Origin: Adiantum capillus-veneris
Taxonomy: Eukaryota > Streptophyta > Polypodiopsida > Polypodiales > Pteridaceae
DNA: 64,000 nucleotides
NCBI GenBank assembly: GCA_014529385.2
Contig: CM043966.1
Coordinates: 43,569,537 to 43,633,536 of the forward strand
Direction of reading: 5' to 3'
Shown: positions 44,896-57,281 of the stretch, in pieces
Layout of the letters: every line of letters begins with the position of its first letter
How positions within the stretch are numbered: position 1 is the first letter of the stretch
The notes under the pieces: generated by a model
Databases searched by the model: none
What the model was told of the DNA's origin: nothing
The model's input: the letters and a program-made list of their open reading frames with translations, nothing else
Made by a program: the position numbers and the translations under genes

Positions 44896-46594
44896 GCTTT
44901 CTCTCATGTTTGCGGTGAGAAAATTTAGATCCTACTTGCTACCAAAACCTTTTGTAATTCTCACTGCAGAAAATTTGTTTCCTTGGGTGTCATCTCAAAT
45001 GAATCTTTGCACTAGGATCTCAAAGTGGATTATGGAATTTCAAGAGTTCCAATACTCTTTCAAGGTAGAAGATAGTGTGCGTGCACAATTGGCAGGGATC
45101 CTTACTTATAGGGTACATGAGAAGGAGATTAAGGTGCCTGAAGTAGAGACCTTACCATTGCCACCACCTAAAAGTATTCCTAATGCTTTTACCTTGTTCT
45201 TTGATGGAGCTTTTCGACGAGCCACAGGAAAAGCAGGGGGAGGGCTAGTATTGCCCAGCCCAAGTGGGGAGGTGGTCATGAAAGAGAAGTTCAATCTACC
45301 AGGTTCAACTAGCAACATTGAAGCAGAATACGACACACTACTTCATGGTTTAAAGATATGCATTGGCCAAGGTATACAACGTCTCATGGTAAAAGGGGAT
45401 GAACTTCTCATTGTGAAGCAAATTTTAGGCATTTGGGCATGCAAGAATGAAAGCCTAAGGACAAAAGTTCATGCCATTCGTAGATTGTTTAATCAATTTG
45501 AAGAAGTACAACTATATCATATTCCTAGGAAACAGAATGAAGATGCCGATTTACTTGCACAACAAGAAGTTACTTGTGTTGAGAAAGAAGTGCAGGTCAT
45601 CATGGTGGCAGCAACTATCAAGCAACCGAGATACCAGGGATTGGAGTCATTGACTCCCATTATTAGCTACATTTTGGAGGGTGAGTTTCCACAAGACTTC
45701 ACGAAGGCTCAAAAGAAGAGACTCATGAAAAAGGCAAGCGTGTATCTCTTTCTAGAAGGATCCCTCTATCAAAGAGGGAAGGATCAAGTGTGCAGAAGAG
45801 TACCAACTATTGAGGAAATCCCAGCCATTCTAAACGGTTTGCATGAGGAAGAGTGTGGTGGTCATTTTGCACAGGAACTCACTGCAAAAAAGATTTTGCT
45901 TGCCGAATATGTTTGGCCAAGCTTGCACATTGATGTTCAACATTGGTGTAAAAGCTGTCACAATTGTCAGATTAATGGAAACAAGCATCTGTTACATGGT
46001 CCACGTCAGTTAGTCCTTGCAAATGGTCCATTTGAAAAATGGGGCATTGATGCTATGGGTCCATTGCCTAGGACTAAAAATGGGAAATCGTATATCTTGG
46101 TGGCCATAGACTACATGACGAGATGGGTAGAAGCACAAAGTGTGGCAAAGGTAAATGAGAGGACAGTGAGCAAATTTGTCTACACTCACATTTGTTGTAG
46201 ATTTGGCACACCTTTGGAGATTGTTTCTGATAATGGTCCAGGGTTTAGAAAGGGCTTGCTCACAGAAGTCTGTGAAGAACTTCACATTCTACATCATCAT
46301 AGTACACCCTACTATCCCCAATCAAATGTTTTGGTAGAAAAAGCTAATGGTGTCATTACAGGCATCATTAGAAAGATGGTGAAAAACAAGACAAAGTTGT
46401 GGGATGACTTCTTGGATGGTGCCTTGTGGGCATATCGAACCATATATAGGGAAGCCACGGAGTTCACACATTTCACTTGGTCTATGGTCAAGAGGCTTTA
46501 CAACCAATTGAGCTCAACATTCCAACAATGCGACTTTATGGCAAAGCAGCACAAGATGATCAAGAAGCATGGATGGATCGACTTCTTACCCTAG
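44861..46594 (+). pseudogene. B RNase H, second RNase H and integrase
   Basis: A 577-codon frame. Residues 1-90 complete the RT-linked RNase H (ERGYTEAELLMLSLMFAVRK). From about residue 110 comes a second RNase H with LFFDGAFR, NIEAEYDTLLHGL, VKGDELLIVKQI and PRKQNEDADLLA, giving Asp-Glu-Asp-Asp. This extra domain marks Tat-lineage gypsies. Integrase follows: zinc region GLHEEECGGHF...CKSCHNCQ (from about residue 328), then the DDE residues WGIDAMGP, SDNGPGF and VLVEKANG. The frame drifts off at about 46480 by a frameshift, and the rest lies in the next entry. Confidence 0.92.
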
Positions 46595-47064
46595 CTGAGC
46601 TTGAGTGTAAAAGAGAAGCAGCATACGAGTGCTACAAGAGGAAAGCCACACAGACGAAGGAAAAGCTTGAGAAGAAGCTGAAGGACAAAGGCATCAATGA
46701 AGGAGATCTTGTGCTAAGGTATGACAATCGACTCGATAATCGTTTTGATGCCAAATTTGAAACTAGATGGCAGGGGCCATACATAGTTAAGAAGGCTTTC
46801 AATTCAAGTTACTATGAACTTATGGACTTGAATGGGAAAGAGCACTCCAGGAAGGTAAAGAGGTATCGCTTGAAGCCTTATTTGAGTCGCCTTCTACCAA
46901 AGGATCTACCAAAGATCTGTCAAAAGGCAGCTATCTCATGTAGGTATTGTTCCGTGAAGCATGAGTGTAACTCAAACCAAACTTCTGAGGGGCAAAACAA
47001 TGAAGACCTCGTCAAGGACTCTGAAGCACTCTCTTTGGAAAAGATGCTCTATGATGATAAATGA
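46477..47064 (+). pseudogene. B integrase C-terminus
   Basis: After the frameshift the frame reads LVYGQEALQPIELN, the usual post-core integrase motif. It goes on to KEKLEKKLKDKGINEGDLVL, RWQGPYIVKKAF and RKVKRYRLKPY, a typical gypsy integrase C-terminal domain. It ends 29 bases before the 3' LTR polypurine tract area. Confidence 0.9.
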
Positions 47065-47077
47065 ATATACCATCATC

Positions 47078-47090
47078 CTGGGGGAGGGCT
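47078..47090 (+). promoter_or_regulatory. Polypurine tract of B
   Basis: TGGGGGAGGGCTA just before the 3' LTR. Confidence 0.75.
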
Positions 47091-47092
47091 AA

Positions 47093-49474
47093 TGATAGCC
47101 ATTTTTTGGCTCTCCGTAATTGCCATAGTGAGTTAACCCACCCTACCAAAATAATCCAAACACTGTGGCTATCCCTACCATTTCACTATATAGGTGTGTG
47201 TGAGTTAGGGGGCTTTTCCCATATCTTCTTAAAAAACCCTTAATTAGCTAGTCACTGGGCTAGTTGAGCCAAAAAAATAAAAAATATAATTATATTATGG
47301 CCCATTTGTGTGTAAATACTTCATTGTATATAGGGCCTAAATAAAAGAATTTTTCATAATTATTTTGGTATTTATTTAAATATTTCTACCTATGGTGTGT
47401 TATTATGCTATGTACATTGACTCACCATTACCATATTTTTTCTTACCATCTTGCATACTCTTTATTCCATATAAAAATAATTTCATGTAAGATTCTCTTA
47501 TTTTTGGTGTAACTCCATCCCAACAAAAATCCAAAAAAACTAGTTTTATTTATGTGTATATTTTTTCACTATTGTGATTTTTCCTTCCTACATCTATTTT
47601 CTTTTACTCTCATAAATTAGAACACCAAAAATATTCATATTTTTATGGTAGACTTATAATGAGAGAGATTTATTTTGACCCCTTTATATTTTTTCCACCT
47701 ATATTATTTATATTTGACATGTACATCATTTTTTTAGACCCCTCAATATTTGATTTTCTTAGTTGTACTATTCACTTATATCATGATCTCAACAATATCT
47801 TCAACTATAGACCTACCAAATAAGGTCAAGGGTATGTGGAATGCATGCATGCACCATGGGGAGCTCACTCTTGGAGGTATTCAAAAGAATCATCCAAAGA
47901 AGGACCTCACAAGGACCTTGTGCAGTGGAAAAAATAGTCGGTTTTGCTGAATTTTTAATGATCACATGCTCCCCGAATTTGAAAAGGTGATACAAACAAA
48001 AGTTGTAGCTCGTGAGCTGAAATTTCACCTCAAATGTTTTCATATTTTTTTGAGCTACAAGCTGTGAGCTATGATTTTATTGGTGGACCCCAATTTGCCC
48101 ATGCTATGCAGCCACACTCCCTCTTCCACTTTACCATTTTCCTCTTTCACACACACCTCTCCACTCATCATCCCCACCTCTCTCACCACTCCTCTCTGCA
48201 CCCTACTCACCTTCTTCTCAATCTTGAAGAATAAGAGAAACCATGGTGAACTCATGTCTCCTACACACACTTCCATTCCAAAATTGACCACCTAGTCTCA
48301 TTTTTTCTCTTCCATATTACCCATATTTATAAAGAAAACCACAAAATTCAGCCTCTTCTCTTGAAAGACAGCATCATGGTGATTGATTACTCATGTTCAC
48401 TTACCTTGGCTCCCAAGGAAGGTCAAGAGTGGAGAAAAAACGTACCCTCAAAGCTAGTGGACCGTCAACAAGCGTCAAAATTGACCCTACTCAAGACACT
48501 TGGAGCATCGACATTGTAAGAAATCCATATTTCTTACCTATTAAGAGTTTTTTCTTCCTTATTTGTATCCTACATGGATACTCTCATTGTAAATATCCAA
48601 TTCCATTTGTAAATCAATAAAAATACTAACTCTACTAATTTACTAACACTAACTTAGTATGAAAAGTCCTATCACCTCCACTTCTCTCCCCTCTCTCTTC
48701 TTCATCTATCCCCACCAACTTCTTGATAATTCCAAGCAAAAGAAATTAGAAAAGTGCTGAAAATCTAACCCAACCATGGTTAGAGGAGTAACCCTAGCCC
48801 TCAAAATTGCTATAAAAGGAAGGTGTAGCTAGCACAAAAGGGGAGAGCCATAAGCAAGAGCACTATGCTATAGCTTGAGAAGCCAAGCTCAACCTCTCTA
48901 GAAGGAGCTCTTGAGTGGAAGCTTATTTTCGTATGCTTGTGCATGTGTTGTAATAGGGGTGATTAGCACGGGAACTCTATGCCATTGTAAGAGAGAGAGC
49001 GATCATTCAATTGAGAGTAGGAAATCTATCATTTCTCCTACTAGTGTAAGCCCAACATTTGCTGAATCAAGAAGGGTGGATTTGGACTAAGCTTGGATAC
49101 TTTGTCTCTTTTCCAACTTGAAGTAATGGACAACAATGATATGTAAGTGTCTTGGTGTGTTTGTTTAAGTTCTTGATAGCTTGTCTCTAGGTGTTGTCAT
49201 CAATTTAGCCATAAATCCCACATACTATAAGAGGGTGACAGGGTGGAGAGAACTCCCCTGACCTTAAGACAGTGATTGGGGTGGATTTTTTTGTGATGTG
49301 TTGTGGTGTAATTTACTCAAGCTATGATGAACAAATACTAATCTCACTTTCATTGGTTATGACAAATTTGTAAGAAGGTATTAGTGCAACAAGCACCCCC
49401 TCCCCCTTCCCTCTCTTTCTTACATATATAATTGTGTTTGCTTGATCATTGCCGATACATTTCCAAGCAACCCG

Positions 49475-49562
<88 letters not shown>

Positions 49563-49734
49563 GCGTCCTAGTTCGTATCCAAAACTAGGTGGTGCCCCAA
49601 ATTTGTGTAGGGTTAGGTTGCGGGTTCGTGTGTGTGTTTGTTGTTTTTTCCAACCCCAACTCAATTGAGCAGCACGGGAGTCTCGAAGGGTGTTTAGAGG
49701 CCGCTCTTCTTGTTGCCCGCCCCAGACCGCCTCA
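47093..49734 (+). repeat. 3' LTR of B
   Basis: 2.64 kb, nearly identical to the 5' LTR. The length difference is mostly the (CT)n run at 49477-49558 (about 40 units against about 10). Confidence 0.95.
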
Positions 49735-49830
49735 ATACTTAAGTGCCTATTTTCAAAGGCTAAGAGGAGTAGCAACTAAGTTCTGAATTTCCAAAGAATA
49801 CACTAAGTAAACAGAAAAACTTTTGCTAAC

Positions 49831-50986
49831 ATGGATGACAATGAACAAGAGAGTAGAATGAACATTGATAACTTCGATTTTGCACATGAAGGTGCTAATG
49901 ATGATGCCCACATGTTTGTTAATTATCTTGTTACTAGGCTGCAACAAGCTATGGGCAACCCTGCTTTGCAAGCCAAAGTTTCTCAAAAACTTCGTGCTTA
50001 TGGGATGTCCCCTCCTCTCCAAGAGGAGAGAGAGCCTAGGACGTCTCTCGATGGGATCCCCAAAAGAAGACTCTCTCCCATACGAGAGGAAGAATCCAAA
50101 GAACAAGAAAGTAATGAATTCTAGGTTCCTCCAAAGATGTGTCTCCATGAAGACGACGGACTAGACGATCAACCCATAGTCCTTCTCCTCGTCATTTTGA
50201 AAGGGAAGAGAGAAAACAAAGGAAGAAAAGGGCAAGAAATAGGCCACCCTTTTCTCCTTCTTCTCCACCGTCCTCCTCTGTTCTCCAAGAGAATACAAGA
50301 GGGGAGGACATCGCAAATATTACGCTGCATGGCGAAGGTCACAAAAGCTCAAGAAGTTCAAAGAGGGAGGAAAGAGTATGCCTTTTCTCACCTATGATGG
50401 CACCTTTGGTGCTACCAACAAAGTATTGGTCTTCATCCAACAATTTGATGTGGTCTTTGGAGACGAGGGCTTTACGAAGTCCTCCAAGCTGCACCATGTA
50501 GCTATACACTTCCAAAAATCGGCTCGTCAATGGTGGGCTAGCCTTCATGGCAACGAAAAAGCCCCAAAGACATGGAAAACTCTACAAGTCTCCATCATGA
50601 AGCAATTACTTGCAAGCGATGCAAAGGACAAAGTGCTTACTGAATGGTGGATTTTGAAACTTCTCTCTCATGAGTCTATCCACAAATACGTAGACAAGTT
50701 TTGGGACTTACATCTCAAGGATACTGTCTTCCAAAAGATAGACATTGCCAAGCAAAAGCAGCAGTTTTGTGCGAGATTAACCGCCAAGTATGTTAACTCT
50801 CCACGACCTAGTTCTATTACCGAAATAATCCACCACACCATGGTTGCTTCGCGCATCAATTTCCAGCAAGGGGCTAGACGGAATGTCAAGACCATGGAAA
50901 ATAACCAATGCCCAAAATTCTTCCGAAGGCCATTCCAACAACAACAAGAACAATGGGTCCAAGTAAAAGGGAGTCTACAAAGGTAA
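49831..50986 (+). pseudogene. A2 gag relic
   Basis: From ATG 49831: MDDNEQESRMNIDNFDFAHE, VNYLVTRLQQAMGNPALQ, then a stop at 50122. After a frameshift the gag core continues (50378-50986) with FLTYDGTFGATNKVLVF, ARQWWASLHGNEKAPKTW, KLLSHESIHKYVDKFWDL and FQQGARRNVKTMEN. It is better preserved than in A1. Confidence 0.88.
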
Positions 50987-51698
50987 AAAAAACTCTCACC
51001 TGAAGAGCTTGAAGCTTTTCACAAAAGGACCACAAATGTTTTAAGTGTGGGGAGAAAGGACATGGCTATCAATCTTGGCTCAAGAGAAATGCTCGCAATG
51101 AGACTCCTAGAGCTTCCACCATTGAAGCTCCAAAAGAGGATGCTCATTGCAAAGGTTCACCTCTCTATTTTTGACCCTGCCTCTACTCACAACTTCATGT
51201 CAATGGAGTTGGCCACCAAGTTGGGCATTCAAGCTTTCAATATGGGAGATGCTGTAATGGCGGACACCGCTTTCAAGGGCAACAAGTCTCTGTTACTCCC
51301 TTGATTAGGATGTTGAGGCTTCATGTCCAAAGCTATGTCAACAATGAATACTTCTTTATCTCTCCTCTTCAACATGAGGATGCTATCCTAGGGGCACCAT
51401 GGTTCAACCACATGGCTGCCAACATGGAGTTCCCTAAAAGCAGAATCTACCACTATACCACTTGTAAATCCTCTTGCTCTTGATAAATTAATAAAGACCT
51501 CAATTTTTGTGTACATGATTTTTGTCAAAGAAACCCTAAAAGATCCTAATGTTTCACCAAATATAAATGGTAGGAATCAAGAAGAGTTAGACTTGTCTAA
51601 TTTTCTAAAAGGATTCCAAGATGTGTTCATCGATGATATCCCTATGGAAGTACCTCCAAAACGAGGGGATGATGACCATCAAATTAAGCTCCTACCAC
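50987..51698 (+). pseudogene. A2 zinc knuckle and protease relic
   Basis: CFKCGEKGHGYQSW retains the first three ligands of the knuckle but has Trp for the last Cys. The protease reads LSIFDPASTHNFMSMELATK, with DPAS in place of DSGS. A later AILGAPWFNHMAANMEFP matches the protease-RT linker. Copia C follows after GAAGC. Confidence 0.8.
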
Positions 51699-51703
51699 GA
51701 AGC

Positions 51704-51927
51704 TGTTGGAATTAGGGTTGCAGAATGCACACAACTTGGAGAAGATGAAGGAAGCTCAAGGCACACAATAGAGAGTGTGTTTCTTAGTATGCAATGGAAA
51801 GATAGATAGCCCTAGAGTGATGGGCGTATATACAATTCACGGGGGAAAAAACGTCCTAAAGAGGGAAAAAATGCCCCGGCGGTCCTAATGTGTTCACACA
51901 CATCACTACCACATGTATATGGTAACA
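51704..51927 (-). repeat. 3' LTR of copia C
   Basis: 224 bp, TGTTGGAATT...GGTAACA on the plus strand, followed by the complement of a polypurine tract. Confidence 0.93.
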
Positions 51928-52002
51928 AACCCCCCCTGGAGTGATGCGGTGAACTAGAGCTGGAACATGAGTAAAGGGAAGTGCCATGCCCTGAGGACAT
52001 GA

Positions 52003-52566
52003 TCAGTCCACAAAGGGCAGTAAGCCCAAATCTTTGCGGAAAGCTTCAAGCTTCTCACAAGACAATGCCTTTGTGAAAAGATCTGGAAGGTTGTCCTGTG
52101 TTGGCACATAAGCCAAGCTGATCTCTCCTCCCGAGAGCCTCTCCCTGACATAGTGGTAATGCACCTCAATGTGCTTTGTGCGAGCATGAAAAACTGGGTT
52201 CCTCGCAACTGCCAATGCGCTCTCACTGTCAGTGTAGATAGTGTTGGTAGTGTCCTGTCCAACACCCAAATCATCCATAAGGCGTCTGATCCATACACAC
52301 TCAGCCGTAGCTATGAAGACTGCCCTGTACTCAGCCTCACAACTCGAAGTGGCCACAGTAGGTTGCTTCTTGCTCAACCATGATATACATGAACTACCAA
52401 GCATGAAATAAAAACCACTTATGGACACTCGCATGTTAAAACAACCAGCCCAATCTGAGTCCGAAAAAGCATGTAAGTCTGGCGGCAATGATCCCCCCTT
52501 GGGATAAAACAAGCCAAGATGTAAAGTGCCACTAAGTAGCGGAAAATCCTCTTGACAGCCTGCCAA
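52003..52566 (-). pseudogene. C RNase H
   Basis: The minus-strand frame includes [20 protein letters not shown] (Asp), SCEAEYRAVF (Glu), IYTDSESALAVARNP (Asp) and HARTKHIEVHYHYVRE, the standard copia RNase H. The stretch between RT and this frame (52567-52790) holds TLYQTVVGCLIYVCNTRPNI-like text broken by stops, so RT and RNase H are no longer joined. Confidence 0.92.
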
Positions 52567-52790
52567 TGCATAGACCCTGGGCTATGCATAAATCTGCTGA
52601 CCTGTGAGACTGCAAACTAAATATTTGGCCTCGTGTTGCATACATAAATGAGGCATCCAACAACAGTTTGGTAAAGAGTGACATCAGCAGGATTGCCAGC
52701 ATCATGTAGACTCAATTTCAAACCTGTTTCCATGGGAGTGGCAATAGGTTTGAAATCCTCAAGTCCAAACTTACATAGCAATGTCTCTAC

Positions 52791-53801
52791 TTAACTTTTC
52801 TGACACAAGGCAATACCACCATCACACTGCTTAAACTGTATACCCAAGTAATGATGCAACAGCCCCAAATCTTTCATCTTGAAAGTAGCATTCAAATCAG
52901 CCTTAAATTCAGCAATATGTCTCTCATTTGGTCCAGTGATCAGCAAATCATCAACATAAAGAACCACAATGAGAAGTACATCACCCTCACGCTTTACATA
53001 CAATGTGCTTTCTGTTGGACCATTACGAAAGCCCCGTTTAACCAAATGAGTGTCAGCTTTCTCATACCAAGCACGAGGAGATTGCTTCAACCCATACAAA
53101 TCCTTCTTACATCTGCACACTTTGTCCTCTTGTCCTTTTATGACAAAACCACGAGGCTGCGTTACATAAACTTCCTCAAATATGTCACCATTCAAGAAAG
53201 TAGTAACAATGTTTGATTGATGTACATCCCAACCAAAATGAGCTGCCAATGCACATAGAAAACGCACAGTAGTCATACGAAAAGTGGGAGCAATAGTCTC
53301 TTCATAATCAATGCCTTTTTGTTGTGCATAACCCTTTGCAACAAGTCGAGCCTTATGGCGATCAACCTCACCATCCGACTTGCGTTTCAACTTGTAAACC
53401 CACTTCGTACCAATGGCCTTTTTGCCAGGATGCAAATCACATAAAGTCCATGTGTCATTTTCTATAAGTGCATCATATTCTGATTGCATGGCAGCCATCC
53501 AATTTTCTGAATTCTGTGCTTCATCAAAAGACAGAGGCTCCTCAACGTCATGTAAACTAGACATAACCAAAGCATAACAATCTGATCCATATGATGCATG
53601 GCGAGAGCTTGAACGAGTACGACTAGACAAAGGTGCATCCAATTTACTATCACGCAAAGTGTGCACCAGCCATTTTGGCATACCTCTAGCCTGCTCATTT
53701 TCAGCCCTTTCCTCATCAAGTACATCATGTACATCTGCATTAGTAATAGGCTGATCTAAAACATTTTTCAGAAACCCCCATAGGCTGTACATTTGCCTCA
53801 T
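52791..53801 (-). pseudogene. C reverse transcriptase
   Basis: The frame contains NDTWTLCDLHPGKKAIGTKW, HKARLVAKGYAQQKGIDYEE, DLYGLKQSPRAWYEKAD and the intact catalytic VVLYVDDLLITGPN, then FKMKDLGLLHHYLGIQF. It starts in a frame overlapping the end of the integrase frame (frameshift at about 53765) and stops at CQKS. The RT core itself looks undamaged. Confidence 0.93.
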
Positions 53802-55224
53802 TGGAACTTACATTCGTATTTCCACCACTGAAAAGAGGCAACAAAGTGTCATAAATGTCCTGTGAGCTTACATTATTGTCTCTAGTACATGAGAGCAAGG
53901 GCTGAACAGAATCTTCCACAAACACTACATCCCGTGAAACTAGAATACGTTTTGTTTGCTGATGATACAACATATAACCTTTTCTTTCAGCACTATAACC
54001 AACAAAAATACATTTGACAACCTTATCATTCAATTTTCTGCGCTGCACTTGTGGCACCAAAGCATATGCCAAACAGCCAAAAACACGCATGTGCTCAATA
54101 GAAGGCTTTCTATCATGCCATGCTTCATATGGAGTAATAGACTGAAAAGCTTTCGTAGGACACCTGCTAAGTACATAAGTGGCACACATGATGGCCTCAA
54201 GCCAAAAAGAATGCGGCAAAGCTTGACTTTTGACCATACATCGTGCCATTTTCGTGAGTGACTTGTTTTTCCTCTCAGCAACACCATTTTGTTGAGGTGT
54301 ATAAGGCACTGTACATTGGTGTTTTATCCCACGACTAGCCAGAAATGCATTAAATTCATGAGACATATACTCCCCCCCTCGATCGGAACGGAGGGTGCCC
54401 ATAGTACATTTGGAGACATTTTCAGCCATAGCCAGAAATTGTTTGAAGCACATAAAAACTTTGGACTTCTCTTTAAGCGGGAATACCCATGCATGCATGG
54501 AGTAATCATCAATGAAAGTCACAAAGTATAGGTAATTGCCCAAGGACGGAGTTTGCATGGGCCCACAGACATCACTATGCACAAGCTGCAACCTGCATGT
54601 GGCCCGAATTGAACCATCCTTTGGAAACTTAGAACGCTGCATCTTACCCAAAATACAGCCTTCACAAACATGTTTGATAGGTGCTTCAAGAGGCGGCAAA
54701 GAAGCAACCGTATCATATTTTTGCAAACGCAGCAAACTGGAAAAATTCAGATGACCAAAACGTGCATGCCAAAGTTTTGCATCTGAAATAGCCCTTGAAT
54801 CTACAACATCATTTGCAAAATTTTGTCCACACTTGTCATACAAAGTGAGCTTATACAGCCCACGACACAGAAGGCTAGATGCAACAATTTCATCACCAAA
54901 ACTGAGATCATGAACTGTACATCTGTCATCCACAAATTTGACTACAAGTCCAAGTCTAGCAAGTGCGGATACAGACAAGAGATTCTTCTTGATCCCAGGT
55001 ACATAAAGTGCATCAACAAGTGTGAAAGAACTGCCATTTGCAGTAGTAAGCACAATCTTTCCAACTCCCTGAACTGGATAAGAGGCATTGTTGGCACAAG
55101 TGACTGAATTCCCATGAGGGACAGACTCGAGAGAGGTAAACAATTCACGATGTGAGGTAATGTTCTTTGTAGCACCACTATCAAAATACCACACATGTGA
55201 ATCTGCAGCAAAACTCACAAGCAT
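53740..55224 (-). pseudogene. C protease, pre-integrase and integrase
   Basis: The minus-strand frame starts VSFAADSHVWYFDSGATKN (protease DSG). It continues with LWHARFGHLNFSSLL...CEGCILGK (zinc region) and the integrase triad LVHSDVCGP, LRSDRGGEY and NGVAERKN, all present. It then drifts into a wrong frame at SEKCFRS. The ATG at 55224 is not the true start: the frame should join gag, which ends with a TAA at 55245. Confidence 0.92.
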
Positions 55225-55244
55225 GCATCATGGACAACAGGATT

Positions 55245-56294
55245 TTAAGTGCACTCTGCGCTAAAAGACCATTTTGCATCAACATCAGCAACACAATCTC
55301 CTTTCACAGAAGACTCAACAATGGTTGCATTTGTAGTGGAACCAGCATTTGCAGTGGAACCACCCTCTTTCTTCTTAGACTCTTTGGCCTTCAACTTAGG
55401 ACACGACTTGATCAAGTGATCATTGGCTTTACAATAATGGCAACGCATCTTCGTTTTGCCCTTATCATCACCAAAATTTCCAGAGGAATTGCTGCCAGCA
55501 TAAGCATTAGGAACAGAATTTTTTCCACTCGCAGCAGAACCATAAGAAGTGGTTGCATTGCTGTTACCACCCTTTCTTTGAGAAGCAATAAAAGCCTGTT
55601 CAATTGCACGCTGTCTAGTCCTATTTTTTCTGGAAAGTGACTCTTGTAACAGCAATGTGCATAATGCATCAAACTTGAAAACTTTCGGATTTCCTTGGGT
55701 CATAACTCTCCAAGTACTAGCAAAAGTCTGGTAAGAATCTGGTAAGGCATCAAGAACAGTCTGCACAAGGGAACTGTCTGAGATAAATTCACCTGCAGAA
55801 ATAAGTTGCTCATTGATATCCTTGACACTAGCAAGGAAAGTGTCCATGTCATCTTCCTCATGCATAATCTTCGACTCCAGCTCTTTACGCAGCAAAGAAA
55901 TTTTAGCCTCATTGCGGCTTGCATAAAGACCTGCTAGAATATCCCAAGCTTGTTTTGCAAATTTTGCTGAACGGATGTGAGGAACAATGGTGCGCTTCAT
56001 AGACAACGCAATCAATGCATGATCCTGTGCATCCTTAACATCCCAACGAGCTTGTTCTGCCGTAGGCAAAACAACTCTAACAGCTGCAATCCTTGCAGCA
56101 AGACTTGCAACATCCTCAACATCGCCTACATCCTCAGAACCAGGACGTACATCAATGCCCTGCACAATGTTCCAGACACCCTTTGACACAAGAACATGTT
56201 GCATCATATAAGCCCACATAGGGTAGTTGTCCCCATCCAACCTTTCCTCAACAACAAACATCTTGAATACATCTGTGTTGTTGTTGTCAGTCAT
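55245..56294 (-). pseudogene. C gag
   Basis: ATG 56294 gives MTDNNNTDVFKMFVVEERLD, then GDNYPMWAYMMQHVL and the copia gag core to SSLVQTVLDALPDSYQTF. The intact zinc knuckle CHYCKANDHLIKSC (CX2CX4HX4C) lies near residue 285. It ends at a TAA just before the protease, which lies in another frame. The frame itself is undamaged. Confidence 0.93.
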
Positions 56295-56639
56295 GGTAAA
56301 TGCTGCACCTGATGTGAAAACTGCCCGAAAATAGGAGAAATGGAGCGAGAACAACACGTGCTATATAGCACAAACCGTAGGAGACTATAACGCACATGTT
56401 ATGCAAAAAACGACACTAACAAAAATTCTACACAAAATGACGAAATAGCCTGTGCAGTACTGGGTGTAGTGGAAACGGAGGCCGAAATGAGCCCAAATCA
56501 AAATTATGAGCAGACCAAGCTCTTCGAGCTTGCCCAAAATACTTGTCAACCTGCGAACGCTTGCCAAAGCTCACTGAAATCAGAGAAAGTGAGCAGGCGA
56601 GTGCTGGAGCAGTTGGCTAAGCCTGGGAGGATGCAACCT

Positions 56640-56651
56640 GCTCTGATACCA
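56640..56651 (-). promoter_or_regulatory. Primer binding site of copia C
   Basis: On the minus strand TGGTATCAGAGC, the tRNA-Met site, two bases from the right LTR. Confidence 0.9.
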
Positions 56652-56653
56652 AT

Positions 56654-56879
56654 TGTTGGAATAAGGTTGCAGAGAAACGCACACAGCTTGGAGAAGACGA
56701 AGGAAACTCAAGGCACACAGTAGAGAGTGTGTTTCTTAGTATGCAATGGAAAGATAGATAGCCCTAGAGTGATGGGCGTATATACAATGCACGGGGGAAA
56801 AAACCTCCTAAAGAGGGAAAAAATGCCCCGGCGGTCCTAATGTGTTCACACACATCACTACCACATGTATATGGTAATA
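56654..56879 (-). repeat. 5' LTR of copia C
   Basis: 226 bp. Its outer two thirds are almost identical to the other LTR; the first 60 bases differ more. It ends GGTAATA instead of GGTAACA, a mutated terminus. Confidence 0.93.
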
Positions 56880-56884
56880 GAAGC

Positions 56885-57281
56885 TCACCACCTACCAAGC
56901 CTCCTTGTCGAGTTTCTAAAGCTCAACAAGAGGAGATCATAACGTAATTACAAGAATTGGTAGACAAAGGGATGGTGAGGCCTAGCTCCTCTCCCTTTTG
57001 TTCTCCAGTCCTTTTAGTGCAAAACAAAGATGGTACATACCGCATGTGTGTGGACTATTGTGCACTAAACCATATCACTATCCAAAAAAAAATTCTCGTA
57101 CCTCGGGTAGAAGATCTATTTAATAAGCTAGAAGGATTTACATGTTTCAGTAGGATTGACCTTAAAAGTGGCTATCATCAAATAAGGATAGTGGATAAAG
57201 CTATCCTAAAGACCACGTTTCGTACAATGTATGGTCTTTATGGATATGTCGTCATGCCTTTTGGCTTGACTAATGCACCAG
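56885..57281 (+). pseudogene. A2 reverse transcriptase, part 1
   Basis: It reads KAQQEEII, a stop, then [56 protein letters not shown] and [11 protein letters not shown]. It is then interrupted by the 220-bp element after CACCAG. Apart from one stop this piece is well kept. Confidence 0.9.

Larger units (their letters stand above)
38604..49734 (+). mobile_element. Tat-like Ty3-gypsy element B (11.1 kb)
   Basis: LTRs lie at 38604-41174 and 47093-49734, both TGATAGCC...GCCTCA, about 97 percent identical by eye over the first 270 bases. The target duplication ATAC is at 38600-38603 and 49735-49738, and the flanks rejoin to the A-family leader sequence. Inside are gag, a DGGA-type protease, RT, RNase H, a second (archaeal-type) RNase H and integrase, which is the hallmark order of the Tat/Ogre lineage. 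Several stops and frameshifts make the copy defective despite its young LTRs. Confidence 0.96.
51704..56879 (-). mobile_element. Ty1-copia element C (5.2 kb), inverted in A2
   Basis: Short LTRs at 51704-51927 and 56654-56879; GAAGC duplicated at 51699-51703 and 56880-56884. On the minus strand the order is LTR, tRNA-Met primer site, gag, protease-integrase, RT, RNase H, polypurine tract (the C run at 51930), LTR. The catalytic residues of integrase and RT are all present, but gag/pol and RT/RNase H are split by frameshifts and stops. Confidence 0.96.

Noticed and set aside
51812-52383. ORFs on the plus strand and other frames around the copia C RNase H
   Set aside because: Shadows of the minus-strand RNase H and LTR.
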